Shown here: piece by piece, positions 39,215-52,760 of the stretch
Numbering within the stretch: position 1 is the first letter of the stretch
Layout of the letters: every line of letters begins with the position of its first letter
Assembly (NCBI RefSeq): GCF_954871325.1
Contig: NC_088776.1
Location: 511,671 to 575,670 of the forward strand
Length of the DNA stretch: 64,000 bases
Direction of reading: 5' to 3'
Source: Gordionus sp. m RMFG-2023
Lineage: Eukaryota; Nematomorpha; Gordioida; Chordodea; Parachordodidae
Made by a program: the position numbers and the translations under genes
Notes under the pieces: model-generated
What the model was told of the DNA's origin: nothing
The model's input: the letters and a program-made list of their open reading frames with translations, nothing else
The model's database searches: none

Positions 39215-39426
39215 CAGAAACCTGCGGGCTAGGCCCTAAACCCGGCCCGTGTTTTAAAAAACCCGGGCCGGGGTCGAAAAAATATCCGAGCCGAACCGGT
39301 TATTTTGAAACCAAATATTCGGAATCGCCATTATTAGCTTATAAAAAATCGAAAATAAATTGAATATATTTTCAAAAAAATCCGGGCCGGGCCGGGTAAC
39401 GCAATTGGTACCTCTGCAGGTCTCTG
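39215..39426. mobile_element. GGCCC-rich short element, complete
   Basis: The left end is CAGAAACCTGCGGGC and the right end GCAGGTCTCTG, giving inverted ends CAGARACCTGC. The interior has facing CCCGGGCCGGGG and CCGGGCCGGGCCGGG blocks. Flanks ATTTATAT and AATTATAC are only loosely alike, so the target duplication is eroded. GC content contrasts sharply with the flanks. Confidence 0.7.
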
Positions 39427-39429
39427 AAT

Positions 39430-40940
39430 TATACAGATCAAATTTTGTGACAAATCTAAAAATTTCACAGTGTGGGATTCGGGTTACTCAAATGCTAGGA
39501 TCCATTTCCGGTCAAATTTTTTAAAAAAAATCTGTTTCCGGTGAATGGTTTCAGAGAGGGAGTTTTCTACTCCCCACGGATTCGAATCTCATTGCATCGC
39601 ATACTACATATAGAGTGTCAAATACAAATACATTTAAAATTAATTATTCACTGCAATAATATGTAATTTTATTTTTTTATTATCTAATACTTTTTACTTT
39701 TCCACACACACACACACACTAAAAAAATTATGTAATTTATTTCGGGAATATAAAGTGAATAAACGATATAGCCATAAAAAAATAAATTATAAATAAATTA
39801 CGGCTAAATAAATAGAGTTGACCAATTATCAGTCCAGTCACGCATTTATCTACTAGATTTAAAAGCGATTTTTTGTTTTGCTTTATAGATTACTTCCTTA
39901 TGAACGTCATATTGAGGACAGGGCAGCATTGATTCTCTAACTGTTGTCTAACTCCTGCCGACAATTTTGAAAGAATTTTAGAAAATGACCCGTATACGCT
40001 CATTTTAAATTTTTTAGTTTATTATTTTTTTCGTTAAAAAATATTGGGAGTTTTATTATGATGATTTATCGATCCGATTCCCATAAAGGCTGATTAATTT
40101 GGATCAAAAAATTCATTAAGAATCTAACAAAAACCTGGCAAAAAAATTGAATAAATTATATATATTCTGATCACAAAAACCAGTCCCATTTAACCAAGAA
40201 CCGAAAATATTTGTAATAATTCCAAAACTTGATAATATTTCTTATATAAATAACATATTTCAATATATAAATATTACAAAATCAACATTTCCAAATATAG
40301 AAAATAAAAAAAAAAATTAATAATATATTTTTTTTTGTCTGGTTTGATATTCCAACTTCATATTTTTTTTAGTTATACTACTAAATGTGTGTATTGTACA
40401 AAAAAAATCAAATAAGTCTTCTTATATAATGGCAAAAGCAGCGAAACTGATAAGAAAATATAGTAATAAATGTTTAAAATAGAAATTAATGTTTAATATA
40501 TCAGAATTAGTTCAAGAAGGTATGATGGAAATAGATATGGTAACCTTAGTGTTTTAATTAAAGATGCCTTAATTATGATTACGTGTTTGTTACTTAGATA
40601 AGAATGTTATTTAAACACTTTATAGCCCCACTTTTATTAAAATTATCAATAGACTCGAGATAGAATTAATAGAAAAAAAATACAATTTTAGGTGAGTTGA
40701 GCACAATTACTATTTTTTAAAGTAAATAAATCACCCAAATACCAATAATAGGGAAAAATTTGTATTTTAAATTATAATAACTATACTTGCTTTTCGAAAT
40801 CACTATTAGCAATTGAATTCCTGTCTTAAGTTCAGAGCTTTTTCCTAGTAACGTGGAAATTGTAATATTATTTTTAACTTAATACTCTCATATTTCTAAA
40901 AAAAATAATTTAATTTAGCCATGATTAAATATTAATTTAC
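39430..40940. other. AT-rich sequence, no gene seen
   Basis: A (CA)n run is at 39701-39719. Nothing else was recognised up to the start of the inner inverted arm. Confidence 0.4.
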
Positions 40941-42957
40941 GAAAAATATGTAATTATTTTTATATATGTTATATATGCTATTAACAATTACAATTATTAA
41001 AAATATTTTCGATTAGAATACATATATAATGCTAAAATAATGTTCCTAAAAATAATTTCCTTGTTGTAATAACGATCATATTAAATATGTTCTGGTAATA
41101 TATTATAAAGATTCGTAATTTTAAAATTTTTAATTATTAAAATAAAATTTTGTGGGGTATTTTTAATTAATTTAAAATAAAAATATAGAAGCGATTACAC
41201 TATAAAACCGGAAGTGGGAATACATCGTTCCCAAACAACAAGAATAATAAATAATAATTTGATTTTTTTTTGTTTAAGAATTATAAAGGCTCTGTTTTAT
41301 GCGGCCTCTATTATTTTAAAAAAATTTAAGTTCCTCTCGACACATGTCCATGAGAAGAGATAACGATTGGTAAAAAAAAAACATAATTTGTTAATTTAGA
41401 ATTTAACATTTTTTTGGAAAGGATGAGACGCATGCTAAGTCCTAGATTAAGAATTTACCTAAATAGAATGAAATTAATTCACCTGGTCTCAGCCAATATC
41501 CTGATGATAAACTAGCACGCTCCAGGAGGTTTGGTATTTGGGCTCTCGTAAAAATACGGTTAGTAAATGAACTAATAGCTGCATGACTTGCATAAAATTA
41601 AGACCATGTTGAACGATGTTACATCCAATTGGGTGGCTTATGGCAACTTTATTGTTAATCTGATAAGATGTTACTAAAGTTACGACTTTGCTTCCGATCA
41701 TTCATAATCATTTCAGCATTTGGTAAAAGTTAGAGGTTCGATGGGAGTATTTACCCAAAATTTTTGGTAAAAGGTTTAAAAATTGATTGGTGTATTAAAA
41801 CGGTGGGTATAAGAAGATTCTGCTAAGGCAGAAGATTTCCAAACAGTCAAGGCATAATTTAAAAGGTTATCTTTAGGAATGCTAAAAGTATATAGCATTG
41901 CGTTGACTTGTAAAAAATTGGAAAGATATATAACATTTAATGGATATCAATCTAAACCTCCCATTTAACCCCAGTTAAAATGAGATATTTCTAAAAAAAT
42001 AATATAAAAAAATACATGTATAAAACATGAATAAAATTTAAGTATGATAACAACAAAATAAATTATAATTAAATTAAAATTAAAATAAATACATATTGTT
42101 AAAAGATTGAATGATATGATAATTTAATAGGTATTATCAAAAGTAAAATATATTTTATTTTAATTATATTTTTATTAAGATAGAATTAATTTCTCAAATT
42201 ACTGACTATTTAACTTATAGTTCATTGGTTATGTGTAAAATAGTGGCAAAACCTATAAAGTCTTTACACAGATGTGGCTCAATAAGAATAAAAATTACAC
42301 AACAATTCTCAACCCTAAATAAGGATTCAATTTTATTTTAAATCAAATGGCAGATGTATAGAATTTAGATTTTGTGTTTAAAATATTTACACCAAAACTT
42401 CTGTTAATTTTTTTTGTTTTGAAAATAAAAATTAAGAGAAAAAGCTTTTAAAAAATATATGTTTGACACATCTGATTTTTACAATTCTTTTATTTAAAAT
42501 ACACAGTATTCTGTAAGTATATAATTTTGATTTAGTTATACCAAAAGTATCAATGCCACATCCATAGGAAGATCTAAAAGAATTAATGTTTTTTTGTAAA
42601 AGCTGAAAATCACATGCAAATGTTACTTTTGGAAAATGTTTACCAATACATTATATATATTTTTATTAGCATTTTTAGAATTAGATTTTATTAGACTGAA
42701 ATTTCCTAATTTTTTATTGATATTACTCGCAAAAAAACACTCTAAAGTGTAAGTATTATATAAATACCATTTAGATGATCGGAAAATTAGTGAGCAACTA
42801 GTTATTTATATAAATCGTTTCAGTTATTAAGGTACATAGATAAATTCATTCTATAATATAAAATATGAATTATTTCTTAAATAATAATAACGATTTACAA
42901 CATAATTTGATATAGTTATGCTTTATATAAATAAGCATATTATAACAAACAATTCTC

Positions 42958-43076
42958 GATTACGACCATATCACGTTGAAAGCACCGGTTCCCTTTCGAA
43001 CACCGAAGTTAAGCAACGTTGAGCCTGGTTAGTACTTGGATGGGTGACCGCCTGGGAATCCCAGGTGTCGTAATCT
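42958..43076 (+). rRNA. 5S ribosomal RNA
   Basis: 119 nt with the animal 5S text: ACCGAAGTTAAGCAACGTTG (internal A box), CTTGGATGGGTGACCGCCTG (intermediate element and C box), and complementary ends GATTACGACC / GTCGTAATC. A T-run (TCTTTTT) follows directly, the RNA polymerase III stop. An AT-rich TATATAAATAAGC lies about 30 bp upstream. It has no SINE-like tail. This copy looks intact. Confidence 0.95.
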
Positions 43077-43324
43077 TTTTACTTATATAACTTTTTAAAC
43101 CTTTTTTTAGGGAACATCTGACTCTAATGCTACTTATTAGTTATTACATATTTTTTAAAGTTGCGAAATATAAAGTCAATTTTTGAATTATAATTTTTTT
43201 TATTTTTTATTTTGAAAACGCGAAAAGTTTTCGTTAGTCGAACATAAAATATAATTGACATAAAAAGCGACGCTCCTGAAGACCCGTTATATAAAAGTCC
43301 AAATGATAAAACATAAAAACCATG

Positions 43325-43540
43325 AAGGGCGATATCGTGCCCTAAGCCCAGCCAGTTTTACCCGGTAAAATCAAATATTTGAAATGGCCATTATTAGCTG
43401 TGAAAATCAAAAAATATATTTTAAAGAAATCCAGGCCGGGCTCGAAAATTTAAAAAAAAACCAGCGGGCCGGGCCCAAAAAATTATTTTAAAAAAGCTGG
43501 GCCGGGCCATACGAATGATACCTCTGCAAGCTACGATATT
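43325..43540. mobile_element. GGCCC-rich short element in left inner arm
   Basis: It runs from GATATCGTGCCCTAAGCCC to GGGCCGGGCC … ATACCTCTGCAAGC. The same copy is present in mirror at 52310-52525, so insertion predates the inverted duplication. Confidence 0.6.
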
Positions 43541-44219
43541 TGCGACATTAGAAAAGATAAGGAAATGAATGGAAGCGTGAAAATATTAGGAAGAAAAATT
43601 AAAACTGTCATAAAGTATGAATTTAAATTGATACGTTGTTAAAAGGATTTTAGTATGTTTTTTATAATTGTGACTAATTCGTAGATAATTATTAAATTTT
43701 CATAGTATTATTATTAATCAATTCACATTTTTATTTAAGCATTGTACTTTTCTTGTCATTTTTTGGAAACATATACCTTAACAAAAATATCATAAATATA
43801 TCGTTTAGACATTAAATTTTGTGTCGTTTTTTTTTATTAAGTCCTCTTAGGTGAGGCGGCTGAATATATTTAAATTAAGCGGTTGTTTACTAAAGTTTTC
43901 TTATCTGTAAGCGACCTTCGCGCTAAGATTTTTACAGTAGGCTTTATCGCACGGAAGTGCTGTCCGATTTTTGTTATACAGTAAGCATTGCATCACATAT
44001 GTGCCACCGGAATTTATTTTTTACAGTGGTGGTCAGGGATGTTTTTTACGGGAAAAGAAAGATTAAAAACCGTAAATTTAGTCGGATCTTATCGGAAATT
44101 ATTGATATTTGAAAAGTTGGTGGGTGCATATTTGCATCATTCGACTATTTACATTATTGTTATTATCTTATCTGCTGACCGTTACAAATAACCAAAATAT
44201 TTATTTTGAAGTTGATAAT

Positions 44220-45995
44220 TAACTTTCTATAGAGGTTATTAATTTAAAACTTTGTAAAATATTGGGAAATACAATAAAATATTTTTGAGGGAGTTGATTG
44301 TGTTACTAATATGAATGTATAGTTTAATCCTGGGAAGAAGAATTAGAAAGAGCCGAAGCGTGAGGATAAAGAGGCAAACTTTGACCATTGAAGGACACAA
44401 TGGATAGGAAGATATGATGGGTCGATTAACATGGTTACTGGTGCAGAAATTTATTAAAGGGTGGGCTGATAGTGGTGTCGAAGGATTAAATAGAAATGAA
44501 AAGGTAAATAACCCGTAGAGTGGAAATCATTAATAGGGCCATGGTATAGTTTCTAGGGAGTATTTGCATGTGGGGCGTGTTTGTACCCATAATTAGACAA
44601 GATGTGAATGGAGACATATCGGACGAATACATAGAAGCATTACGAGAAATCGAGGCAGCGTTTAGTAGGAAAGGAAGGAAGAAAGCGAGTAAGTATCATG
44701 GGAAGAAGCTGCGAATGAGTGGAGAATATTCTTAAGAGTTGAAAGAATAAGAGAAGATAATTCAAAGGGGAATATGGGGAGTAATAATTGAGGCGCATTG
44801 GGGAGTATAAGGAGAGAAATGGGGGAAAATAATACGAGGAGAGAGATAGGTAGGTAAGAAGAGAAATAGGGGTGGGGGGGGGAAATAGGTGAGACCATTA
44901 GGGAAAAATATGACGGGAATTCTTTAAAAGAAATAGAGTTGCTAGATAAATGGACGGTGGAGACCAAGGAAAAGGATCGAGAGGGTGGGGGGAAAGCGCG
45001 TATTCGAATAGTTGAAATGGAAATATAGGAAATGGATCGGCGTAATGAAATAGAAATGCGGAATAAAGTGATGGAATTAGGAATGATCAAAGTACATGAA
45101 GGAGTGCTTAAATTAGTGAATAATTATCAAGTGATTTTTGATGAAAGTTTGAGGTGTCTAAGAGATTATGAAGTATATATTAAAATGAAGGAGGGCTGTG
45201 TGGCAAAATTTTGTGGATTGAGATGAGTACCGTTCGAGTGGCGAAAAGAAGTGGAAATAGAATTGGATCAATGAGTAAAAAAGGGAATTGTGTGTCCTGT
45301 GGAATATAGCGAGTGGGAATCACCACTACTGCAGGTCAAGAAGGCCAACGGAAAACTGCGTTTGTGTGCAGATATATCTCTTGTCACGAATTCAAGAGAT
45401 ATTGGCCAGCTTGAAGGGTGGTATATATTTTACAAAGGTTGATTATTTGAATGCTTATTTACAATTATGGGTGAAACCTGAAGTGCGTAGGTTATTAACT
45501 GTTACTATGCCGAATGGATTGTATGTGTAGGTTACCATTGGACTTAACGTGTCGGCTCTAATGTTTCAGCGAACTATGGCAGCCGTTTTTCTAAGTCTAG
45601 AAGGAGTTTTTTACTACATGGACGATGTGTTGGTAACGGGGGTGACTCCTGACACAGAGATTAGATTGGCATTCCGAAGAAGGGTAAAAGATTGTGGGCG
45701 AGTGCCGAGAAGAGTATGTTGGAGTAATGAAGGTGGTATACCTAGGACACAAGATTAATGAGAAAGTGGGGAGGCCGCTGAATAAAAATATGGCAGGAAT
45801 AACCAGTATGTTTAGACCGAATAATAAAGTGGAAGTGCAGGCCTTTCTAGGGCTGGAAAATTATTATCACCGGTTTGTGTAAGGTTTCGCGCAGATAGCG
45901 GCACCCGCCATTATGTAAATTACTGAAGAAAGGAGAACGATTTGAATGGGAAAGGGAACAGGAAGAAGCGTTTGAAGAATTTTGCGATAAGTCAA
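44220..45995 (+). mobile_element. Ty3/Gypsy-type retrotransposon fossil (gag and RT parts)
   Basis: A gag-like stretch (about 44280-44560) is followed by a charged region and a reverse-transcriptase region of Ty3/Gypsy type: KGIVCPVEYSEWESPLLQVK, KVDYLNAYLQLWV, the active-site motif YMDDV, and LGHKIN. It is broken, with numerous breaks, and lacks recognisable integrase and LTRs here. It appears old. Confidence 0.8.
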
Positions 45996-46540
45996 TTATT
46001 CAATAATTCGTCTATATTAATGTTAAAATATAATTTATAGTAATCCTATATTTGCATTATTACACCGTGAACTGCTATTTAAAATACCTATCCAGTAACA
46101 GAAATAATTATAATCAAAAAAGGAATATTAATTATTTTCTGGTCAGATAAAATTTAAATCCTTTTAGAAGTCATATTAGTGGAGATGTGGTATGACTGGC
46201 CATGATTTTTTTTTTTAAAAAATAGGAATTAAAAAGAAAAGAAAATTGAATAAGCAATGTGTAGACCAATTCATAATCTCTAAATAATCTTATAATGTTT
46301 TAATAAAACCTAGACATAACAAATTACACACCAATAAAAATTTAATGAGAAAGGTCATAATATATTTATTCCAAAACATAGATGTCAAAAAAAAAATGAA
46401 AATCATTATTATTGATAGCTTGAGTATCGGTTTTTGAAAATCCCCTTCAACCCAGATTGGATAATGACCTTAATTCATAATCAAGTTAATATTAATTAAT
46501 GATATATGTATATGAAAATTAATTAGCTTTAAATAGTTTT
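45996..46540. other. AT-rich spacer between the inner arms
   Basis: No exon, RNA or element end recognised. Confidence 0.4.
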
Positions 46541-46542
46541 AG

Positions 46543-46706
46543 GTGACTCTTTTATTTGTTCAAATATTTTTCCATTTCCAAAACGCGATCTAAACTACAA
46601 GATGTTACACTTGTTAGGAGGATTCATGGCGGATTCAGCGGGACAGTTGTACGTCTCTGAAAACGATTTAGAGTTGGATAGAACTGCGTTTACTCTGTTT
46701 TTATAA
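46543..46706 (+). CDS. Possible single exon, unknown protein
   Basis: After a TTTTAG acceptor an open frame of 54 codons reads DSFICSNIFPFPKRDLNYK then MLHLLGGFMADSAGQLYVS and ENDLELDRTAFTLFL before a stop. Composition is ordinary, unlike most short frames in this AT-rich region. No neighbouring exon was found and the frame could be chance. Confidence 0.3.
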
Positions 46707-46709
46707 TAG

Positions 46710-47690
46710 GTTTTTTTATGGTATGGATCATAAAGTTTATTAAATATATATGTCGAATTAAAAAAGAAAGAAAGTGAATCCAAATGCATGCTTATATGTT
46801 GGGCTCAACAAGGTTAAAAGTGGATTTTGAAATAAATTTAATATATTTATATAAATAAATATATAAATACTTGCGTCTATTAGGGCTGTGAGAACCAGAT
46901 TCAATTCTTTCATATAGAGCTTCTGGCGTTTCCTTAGAACAATAAATCTTATAAATTATATTAAAAAATAAATATATTTATTTAAATATATTTATTTTTT
47001 AATAACACACTTATATAAATAAACTTGAGCAAAAACAAGGAAGAATCGTCGATCTTCGATTGTATCGGATTTGAAAGACGATACATCCCTCTTTTTCCAG
47101 GCCTGATAATTCTTCAATGCCTATTATAATTTTTTAAAAATGCAACAATAAATTTATATTATAAATTTAAATTATAGTTGGAATAAATATACTCAACAAT
47201 TTCCTTTCTTATAACTGTTTTAGACTTTTAATTTACCTATAAAAAATGAATTAAATTTGAAAGAAAAAAGCTATTCATTATTTTCATAGCATGAAAAATA
47301 AAATTATGTAAATCAAGAACAGCATCGGGATTGGAAGATAGCCAATTACTTTAAAATGTAAATATTTAGACTGAGTCTTGTAAGTAATCTTTTTATTACT
47401 AGATTTATATCATTTGGATCTCTTAATAATGCTTCTCAGCTACATTCTTTTAACATTTTCACCTTATAGTGAAAATGTGAGATGTAACCAGATGCTTTGG
47501 CCTTTATGGCTTTGGCATCTCAAGGCTTTATTAAAAATTTATCCGTACAAAAATAACAAGAAAAACAATAATGAATATATAACAGGATATAATAAGGTAT
47601 TTATACAAATAAATATTGCATGGAGGCTTCGTTCTGACTGTTATATTGTTTTGTTGAAAATTTTGATTAGTAAAGTAGTAGGTCGTTTCA
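46710..47690. other. AT-rich spacer, no gene seen
   Basis: A 140-codon frame at 47414-47836 runs into the antisense of the retroelement fossil below and has no splice or domain support, so I do not call it. Confidence 0.4.
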
Positions 47691-47699
47691 ATTTATCGA

Positions 47700-49270
47700 G
47701 ACGTTGTCCCATTGATAAGAAATCGTGGTGGTGTCACTTGGTTCAGGGAGGGCTGAGAGTCCGAATGAGGGGGTGTCTATCGAGGATTCCTCACCAAAAA
47801 AGGAGACTTAGTCTGCTGGAGTACCATTGGTCCTGATAGAACCGAAAATGTCCAGATGCTCCCTTTGCGCCATCCAGGTTCTTGAAAGTTCGTCGGCCGG
47901 GTTTTCTTCCGAGGGTAACCATTGGATATTCTGTCCGATTTCCGGAAATTTTTTCAACCCGAGTTTGAACAATATCTGCCTGATAACAATCTCGATCGAT
48001 GGAGATCGGGATCCTCCTTTCTTGAAGGAGTAATAGGCAACAGTGGAATCGGTGAAGATCATAGGCTTCTGTTGTTTCTGAATGCCAGGATAGCTCCTAT
48101 TCCAATAGCCAATACTTCTTTGGCGTAATATGGTTAATGGCGTGGCCGGTGATGTTGAACAATAAGCAAACTTCGTTGTATGAGACAGATGTACATTCGC
48201 TATTCCAATAGCAGATGCCTATATGGGAATTTGATGCATCTGTATGGACTGGCGTATTGGCATAATATCTCAGGGACAGCGGGCTTTTCATTGCTTCGAT
48301 AATCATAGACGCCTTTTTGAAGGCTAGATACGTATCTACAACAGGTTAAAGGTTAGAATTATTCATAGTAACGTAGTAGGGCGAAAATAATCTAGACATC
48401 CCGGTAATAATGTAGGCGTAATGATTGACCACACCAAAGACTTTGGCGGCCAGAAGTCTCCCAACTTCCAGGTGTTGATAGGAATGTCTCCTAAATACCT
48501 CGAGACATTTTTCTAGTCTCCGCCTGGTACCCGTGCCTGCTTGGATGGTTTTGTTATCTAGGACAATCGGGATACCCGAGGTAGGTGATCTTGCTTGTGG
48601 GGTCTAGTACCGATTTCTCTGGGGCGATCTGGAGTCTTCATCCTTTGAGGGTACATCTTAAGTATCTTGTGGACCATTTGACGTCGAATTTGTTGTCCCC
48701 GTATATGAGAATGTCATCTAGGTATACGTTATAGTTGGCCTTCCTTACCGTTTTTGCGCATGCATCGAGAATGATTGACTGGAGGCAATAGGGGCTAAAA
48801 GAGGCACCCATGGATAACACTTTGTAGGCGTAATTGCTCCCTTAAATCTGACCAAAAAATGGTTTGACACGGTCCGAGAGTGGGATTGAAAAGAAAGCCG
48901 ATAGTATGTCTATTTTACATGCAATTGCTTGGTCCAGCTTAGCGAACATTAACGGTATTGATTTTAGTTTAAAAAGGTAGTGTAGGAAGTTTTTAGAGAC
49001 TTAGGAGAAATCGTTTATGACGCAAGGCGATCTTCCCAATACAATGACTTGTGATCCATCAAATTGTCGTATTTTCATTCCTTCATTTTCAATTATCTCA
49101 TCAAGCCAAAGACTTCGATATCTAACATATTCAATCACCGAAATAGCCTCCCACTTAAAATTTATCATTACTCTCGGACAAGAGTTTGTATTATCCCATT
49201 ATTTTTATTCTTTCATGTGAACACACTTCGCTCGTCTCTTTTAATCTCCCGCCTTGACCTTTGCTATCAT
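47700..49270 (-). mobile_element. DIRS-like (tyrosine-recombinase class?) retroelement fossil, RT and RNase H parts
   Basis: Minus-strand parts in order are an RT region (KIDILSAFFSIPLSD, MGASFSPYCLQ, and the active-site YLDDILIYGD) and an RNase H region (HTDASNSHIGICYW, TDSTVAYYSF, and WLPSEENPADELSR). The RNase H style resembles DIRS-like elements, but no recombinase domain is visible so the class is uncertain. It is broken, with many breaks. A related copy lies at 57.4-60.1 kb. Confidence 0.65.
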
Positions 49271-49278
49271 ATAGTCAC

Positions 49279-49692
49279 CAGTGGCGTAGCTACGGTGTTG
49301 GTTTTCGGGTTCGGACCCCTCCCAGAGCAGAAATTTATTTTTAGATTATACGTTAAAAAGACTCAAAAGTGATTTATACCAAATAAACACCATTAATATT
49401 TATATTTTTCTGGTTTTGATGTTTGTGGAAGGATATTATATTACTATTTAAATTATTCTGGATAGTATTATTATAAAGTCATTGAGAGTAATCTAATAAA
49501 TTATAATAACATATTATTGATGCATTTAAAAAAATTTATTTATTATATATTATCGAAGATATGGTTATGATTTGTAAGATAAACCTGGCCGAAGGCCGGG
49601 CAAAAGGGCCGAAGGCCCGTTAAAGGGGGTCTGGGGTGCGAAGCCCCCAGGCTGTTATATGTATAGACCCCCTCTAAGAAAAATTCCTAGCT
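49279..49692. mobile_element. Short hAT element with CAGTGGCGTAGC ends
   Basis: The left end CAGTGGCGTAGCTACGG is shared with the hAT transposon at 13136; the right end is TCCTAGCTACG. Flanks share AGTCAC as a remnant of the target duplication. The interior has GGCGAAGCCCCCA-like text (GGGTGCGAAGCCCCCAGG), also seen near the right end of the 13.1-kb element. It is non-coding and sits inside the retroelement fossils. Confidence 0.75.
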
Positions 49693-49699
49693 ACGAGTC

Positions 49700-50465
49700 A
49701 CCAATTCCCACATTCTCGCGCCACATTTCCTTTTGTTCGGCATTGGAAGCACTCCACATTTTGCTCCTATGTTTCTTTTACATTAGGTACAATGATTCTT
49801 TTAGTTTTCTCACCCTCAATAGACCGCACATTTGAAGTATTTTGTCCCATTCCTCTCTGCGGAAAACCCCCTCGTTATCATAATTTCCAGTATAACATTC
49901 CGGTTTATTGTGACTCGCAACCCGTACAACGCGCTTTTCTCGTTTATCCAGACTATGCGGAGCTATATGTACAAATTTCCCGCATTCAAAACATTTAGTT
50001 TACCGGCAATCTAGGACCAAATGTATTTGTCTTCCGCAATTATAACCATTTAAATTCATGTTCTCTCTTCCACGAGAATCAAAACCCCTTCTCATCTCCA
50101 TTGGCCTTGTGAATTATCTCTTGGTCCTCTATATGGCCCCAACATTTGATTATATCCAGATCCTCAATCTGATTTCCATTCTCCGGGTTATTTACCTTTT
50201 CATTTCTATTTAATCCTTTGACATCACTATCAGTCCATCCTTTAATCAATTCCTGCACCGGTAACCATGTTACTCGACCCATCATATCTTTCTCTCCATT
50301 GCGTCCTTTAATTGTCAAAGTTTGCTCCTTTATCAACACGCATGAGATTTTCTTAATTCTTCTTCCCTGGATTAAACTAAGCATCCATATTATTGTATTT
50401 CCCAATATTTTACAACATTTTAACTCTTCATCACGTCTTATAAAAATTAAATTATTCAACTGCAA
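49700..50465 (-). mobile_element. Gypsy-like gag fossil in the right inner arm
   Basis: An open stretch (50079-50465) includes GRVTWLPVQELIKGWTDSD, related to gag scraps at 1.9 kb and 44.4 kb. Its first part is the mirror of 44220-44560. Fragmentary, with several breaks further on. Confidence 0.7.
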
Positions 50466-51089
50466 AATAAATATTTTGGTTATTTGTAACGGTCAGCAGA
50501 TAAGATAACATCAATAATTTAAATAGTCCAATGATTCAACATATGCATCCACCAACTTTTTAAATATCTTCCTATAAGATCCGACTAAATTTACGGCTTT
50601 TAATCTTTCTTTTCCCGTAAAAAACATCCCTGACCACCACTGTAAAAAATAAATTCCGGTGGCACATATGTGATGCAATGCTTACTGTATAACAAAAATC
50701 GGACAGCACTTCCGTGCGATAGAGCCTACTGTAAAAATCTTAGCGCGAAGGTCGCTTACAGATAAGAAAACTTTAGTAAACACCCGCTTATTTTAAATAT
50801 ATTCAGCCGCCTCATCTAAGAGGACTTAATAAAAAAACTACACAAAATTTAATGTCTAAACGATTTATTTATGATATTTTTGTTAAGGCATATGTTTCCA
50901 AAAAATGACAAGAAAAGTACAATGCTTAATAAAAATAAGAATTGATTAATAATAATATTATGAAAATTTAATAATCATTTATCTAAGAATTCACATATAA
51001 AAAACTAAAATCCTTTTTAACAAAACTATCTTAAATTCATACTTTATGACAGTTATAATTTTTCTTCCTAATTCTAAATCTAAACATTA

Positions 51090-51345
51090 ATTTGTTGCGT
51101 TATTTCCTTATCTTATTTTTTGCATTTGAACTTTTATAATTATTTGTTATAATCTAATTTTATTTTATAAACGGCGTAACCTTACTTATTTATATTATTT
51201 TACTTTTTTTGTATTTCGTTTGTATTCTAATTTAGACTTATAAAAAATGTATATAAACGAAGTGTCAAATGGAAAATATAGATATAATAAAATTAATAAT
51301 AAAATATATTTTTATTTACCTGCACCATTTACATGAATCTCTTCA
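51090..51345 (+). mobile_element. Diverged solo LTR of the 20.8-kb element family
   Basis: It begins TGTTGCGTTATT and continues with TAATCTAATTTTATTTT, CGTAACCTTACTTATTTATA and AATAAAATATATTTTTATTTA, in the same order as the minus-strand reading of the LTR at 20813-21138. It is a degraded single LTR, clearly older than the paired LTRs. It lies in the right-arm insertion. Confidence 0.6.
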
Positions 51346-52186
51346 TAATTTATGGAATTTCATCAAATTTTCCTAAAACCCATTGGGCCATTATCCTTTG
51401 AATCGTGATGTTATATTTAGACTGTATATGATACATAGGATTCTGAATTAAAATTCTAAAATAAGTTGTTTTACTAATCTCACTTGTGAGATCGCTTTAA
51501 TTGGAACACATTTGCTAGTGTCACATTTAAAATATGTTGTTGAAAATTTTTTTTAAAATTATAAGATATAATATCTTTTTATATATCAATTAGACTAGTA
51601 TCTTATAAACCGTCGTGTTATATACTATGCTTTACATTATTAATAATACCTTTTTTTATAATTATAATAGTAATCCCTTCATAAATTTTAAAGAGAATAA
51701 TTTAGAATTTTAAGATTCGACTAACAACTATCAAAATATTATGAACGCTAAAGATAACTAACATTTACAATGAATGCTATATTGTTTGGCATGAATATAA
51801 GTTTACTGATAGAATCACTAGACCCATTAAATTAGTTTTAAAAGGCTATCAGAAACTGATCCAGAAATTCTTTTGTAAATGTGTGTGTTATATATAGATT
51901 CGGTTGATATTTAGCAATATAATTTTATTTTATAATATGCCTATATTTTGCCCAATTTCATCTAAAATTTTAATCTATAACACCCTGATAAATTTATCCT
52001 AACTCTAGTCTAACCCTCTTAAATGCCTACCTCCTACCTCCCCCCCCCCTTCCATTGGATGGTAGTTCCTACCCTACCACTCATGTTGACGCTGCATGAT
52101 TGTGACAATTGACTACTTAAATAAAATTCAATTATACTTTTTTTTGTAACTGATAATTACTATAGAGAAAAAATAAAAATAATTGG

Positions 52187-52211
52187 TAATTGTAATTGTA
52201 ATTGTAATTGG
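52187..52211. repeat. (TTGTAA)n short tandem
   Basis: Four copies of TTGTAA at the right end of the 1.2-kb insertion in the right inner arm. Confidence 0.8.
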
Positions 52212-52309
52212 CCATTACAAAAATATTATTTTAAAATTTAATCGCGGCAATAAATATTTTCACGCTTCCATTCATTTCCTTATCTTTTCTAATGTCGCAA
52301 ATATCGTAG

Positions 52310-52525
52310 CTTGCAGAGGTATCATTTTTATGGCCCCAGCTTTTTTAAAATAATTTTTTGGGCCCGGCCCGCTGGTTTTTTTTTAAATTTTCGAGCCCGG
52401 CCTGGATTTCTTTAAAATATATTTTTTGATTTTCACAGCTAATAATGGCCATTTCAAATATTTGATTTTACCGGGTAAAACTGGCTGGGCTTAGGGCACG
52501 ATATCGCCCTTCATGGTTTTTATGT
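52310..52525. mobile_element. GGCCC-rich short element in right inner arm
   Basis: Mirror copy of 43325-43540, with GCTTGCAGAGGTATC at the left and GGGCACGATATCGCCC at the right. Confidence 0.6.
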
Positions 52526-52760
52526 TTTATCAGTTGAACTTTTATATAACGGGTCTTGAGGAGAGTCGCTTTTTATGTCAATTATATTTTATATTCGACT
52601 AACGAAAACTTTTCGCGTTTTCAAAATAAAAAACAAAAAAAAATTATAATTCAAAAATTGACTTTATATTTCGCAACTTTAAAAAATATGTAATAACTAA
52701 TAAGTAGCATTAGAGTCAGATGTTCCCTAAAAAAAGGTTTAAAAAGTTGTATAAGTAAAA

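Larger units (their letters stand above)
40940..44560. repeat. Left inner arm of inverted duplication (carries 5S gene)
   Basis: It is the reverse complement of 50080-56240 apart from insertions in the right arm. Landmarks in mirror are CACTATAAAACCGGAAGTGG (41200 versus 56030), the 5S gene, the GGCCC element at 43330, GCTTTATCGCACGGAAGTGC (43950 versus 50710) and a gag scrap at 44220-44560. Identity is high, about 90 percent by eye. Confidence 0.9.

Noticed and set aside
42958-43076. 5S-derived SINE (SINE3-like)
   Set aside because: No tail or body follows the 5S unit, the stop T-run is in place, and flanks are shared only with the mirror arm.
47414-47836. 140-codon plus-strand frame
   Set aside because: Its right end is antisense to the RNase H fossil, and the rest is AT-rich without support.
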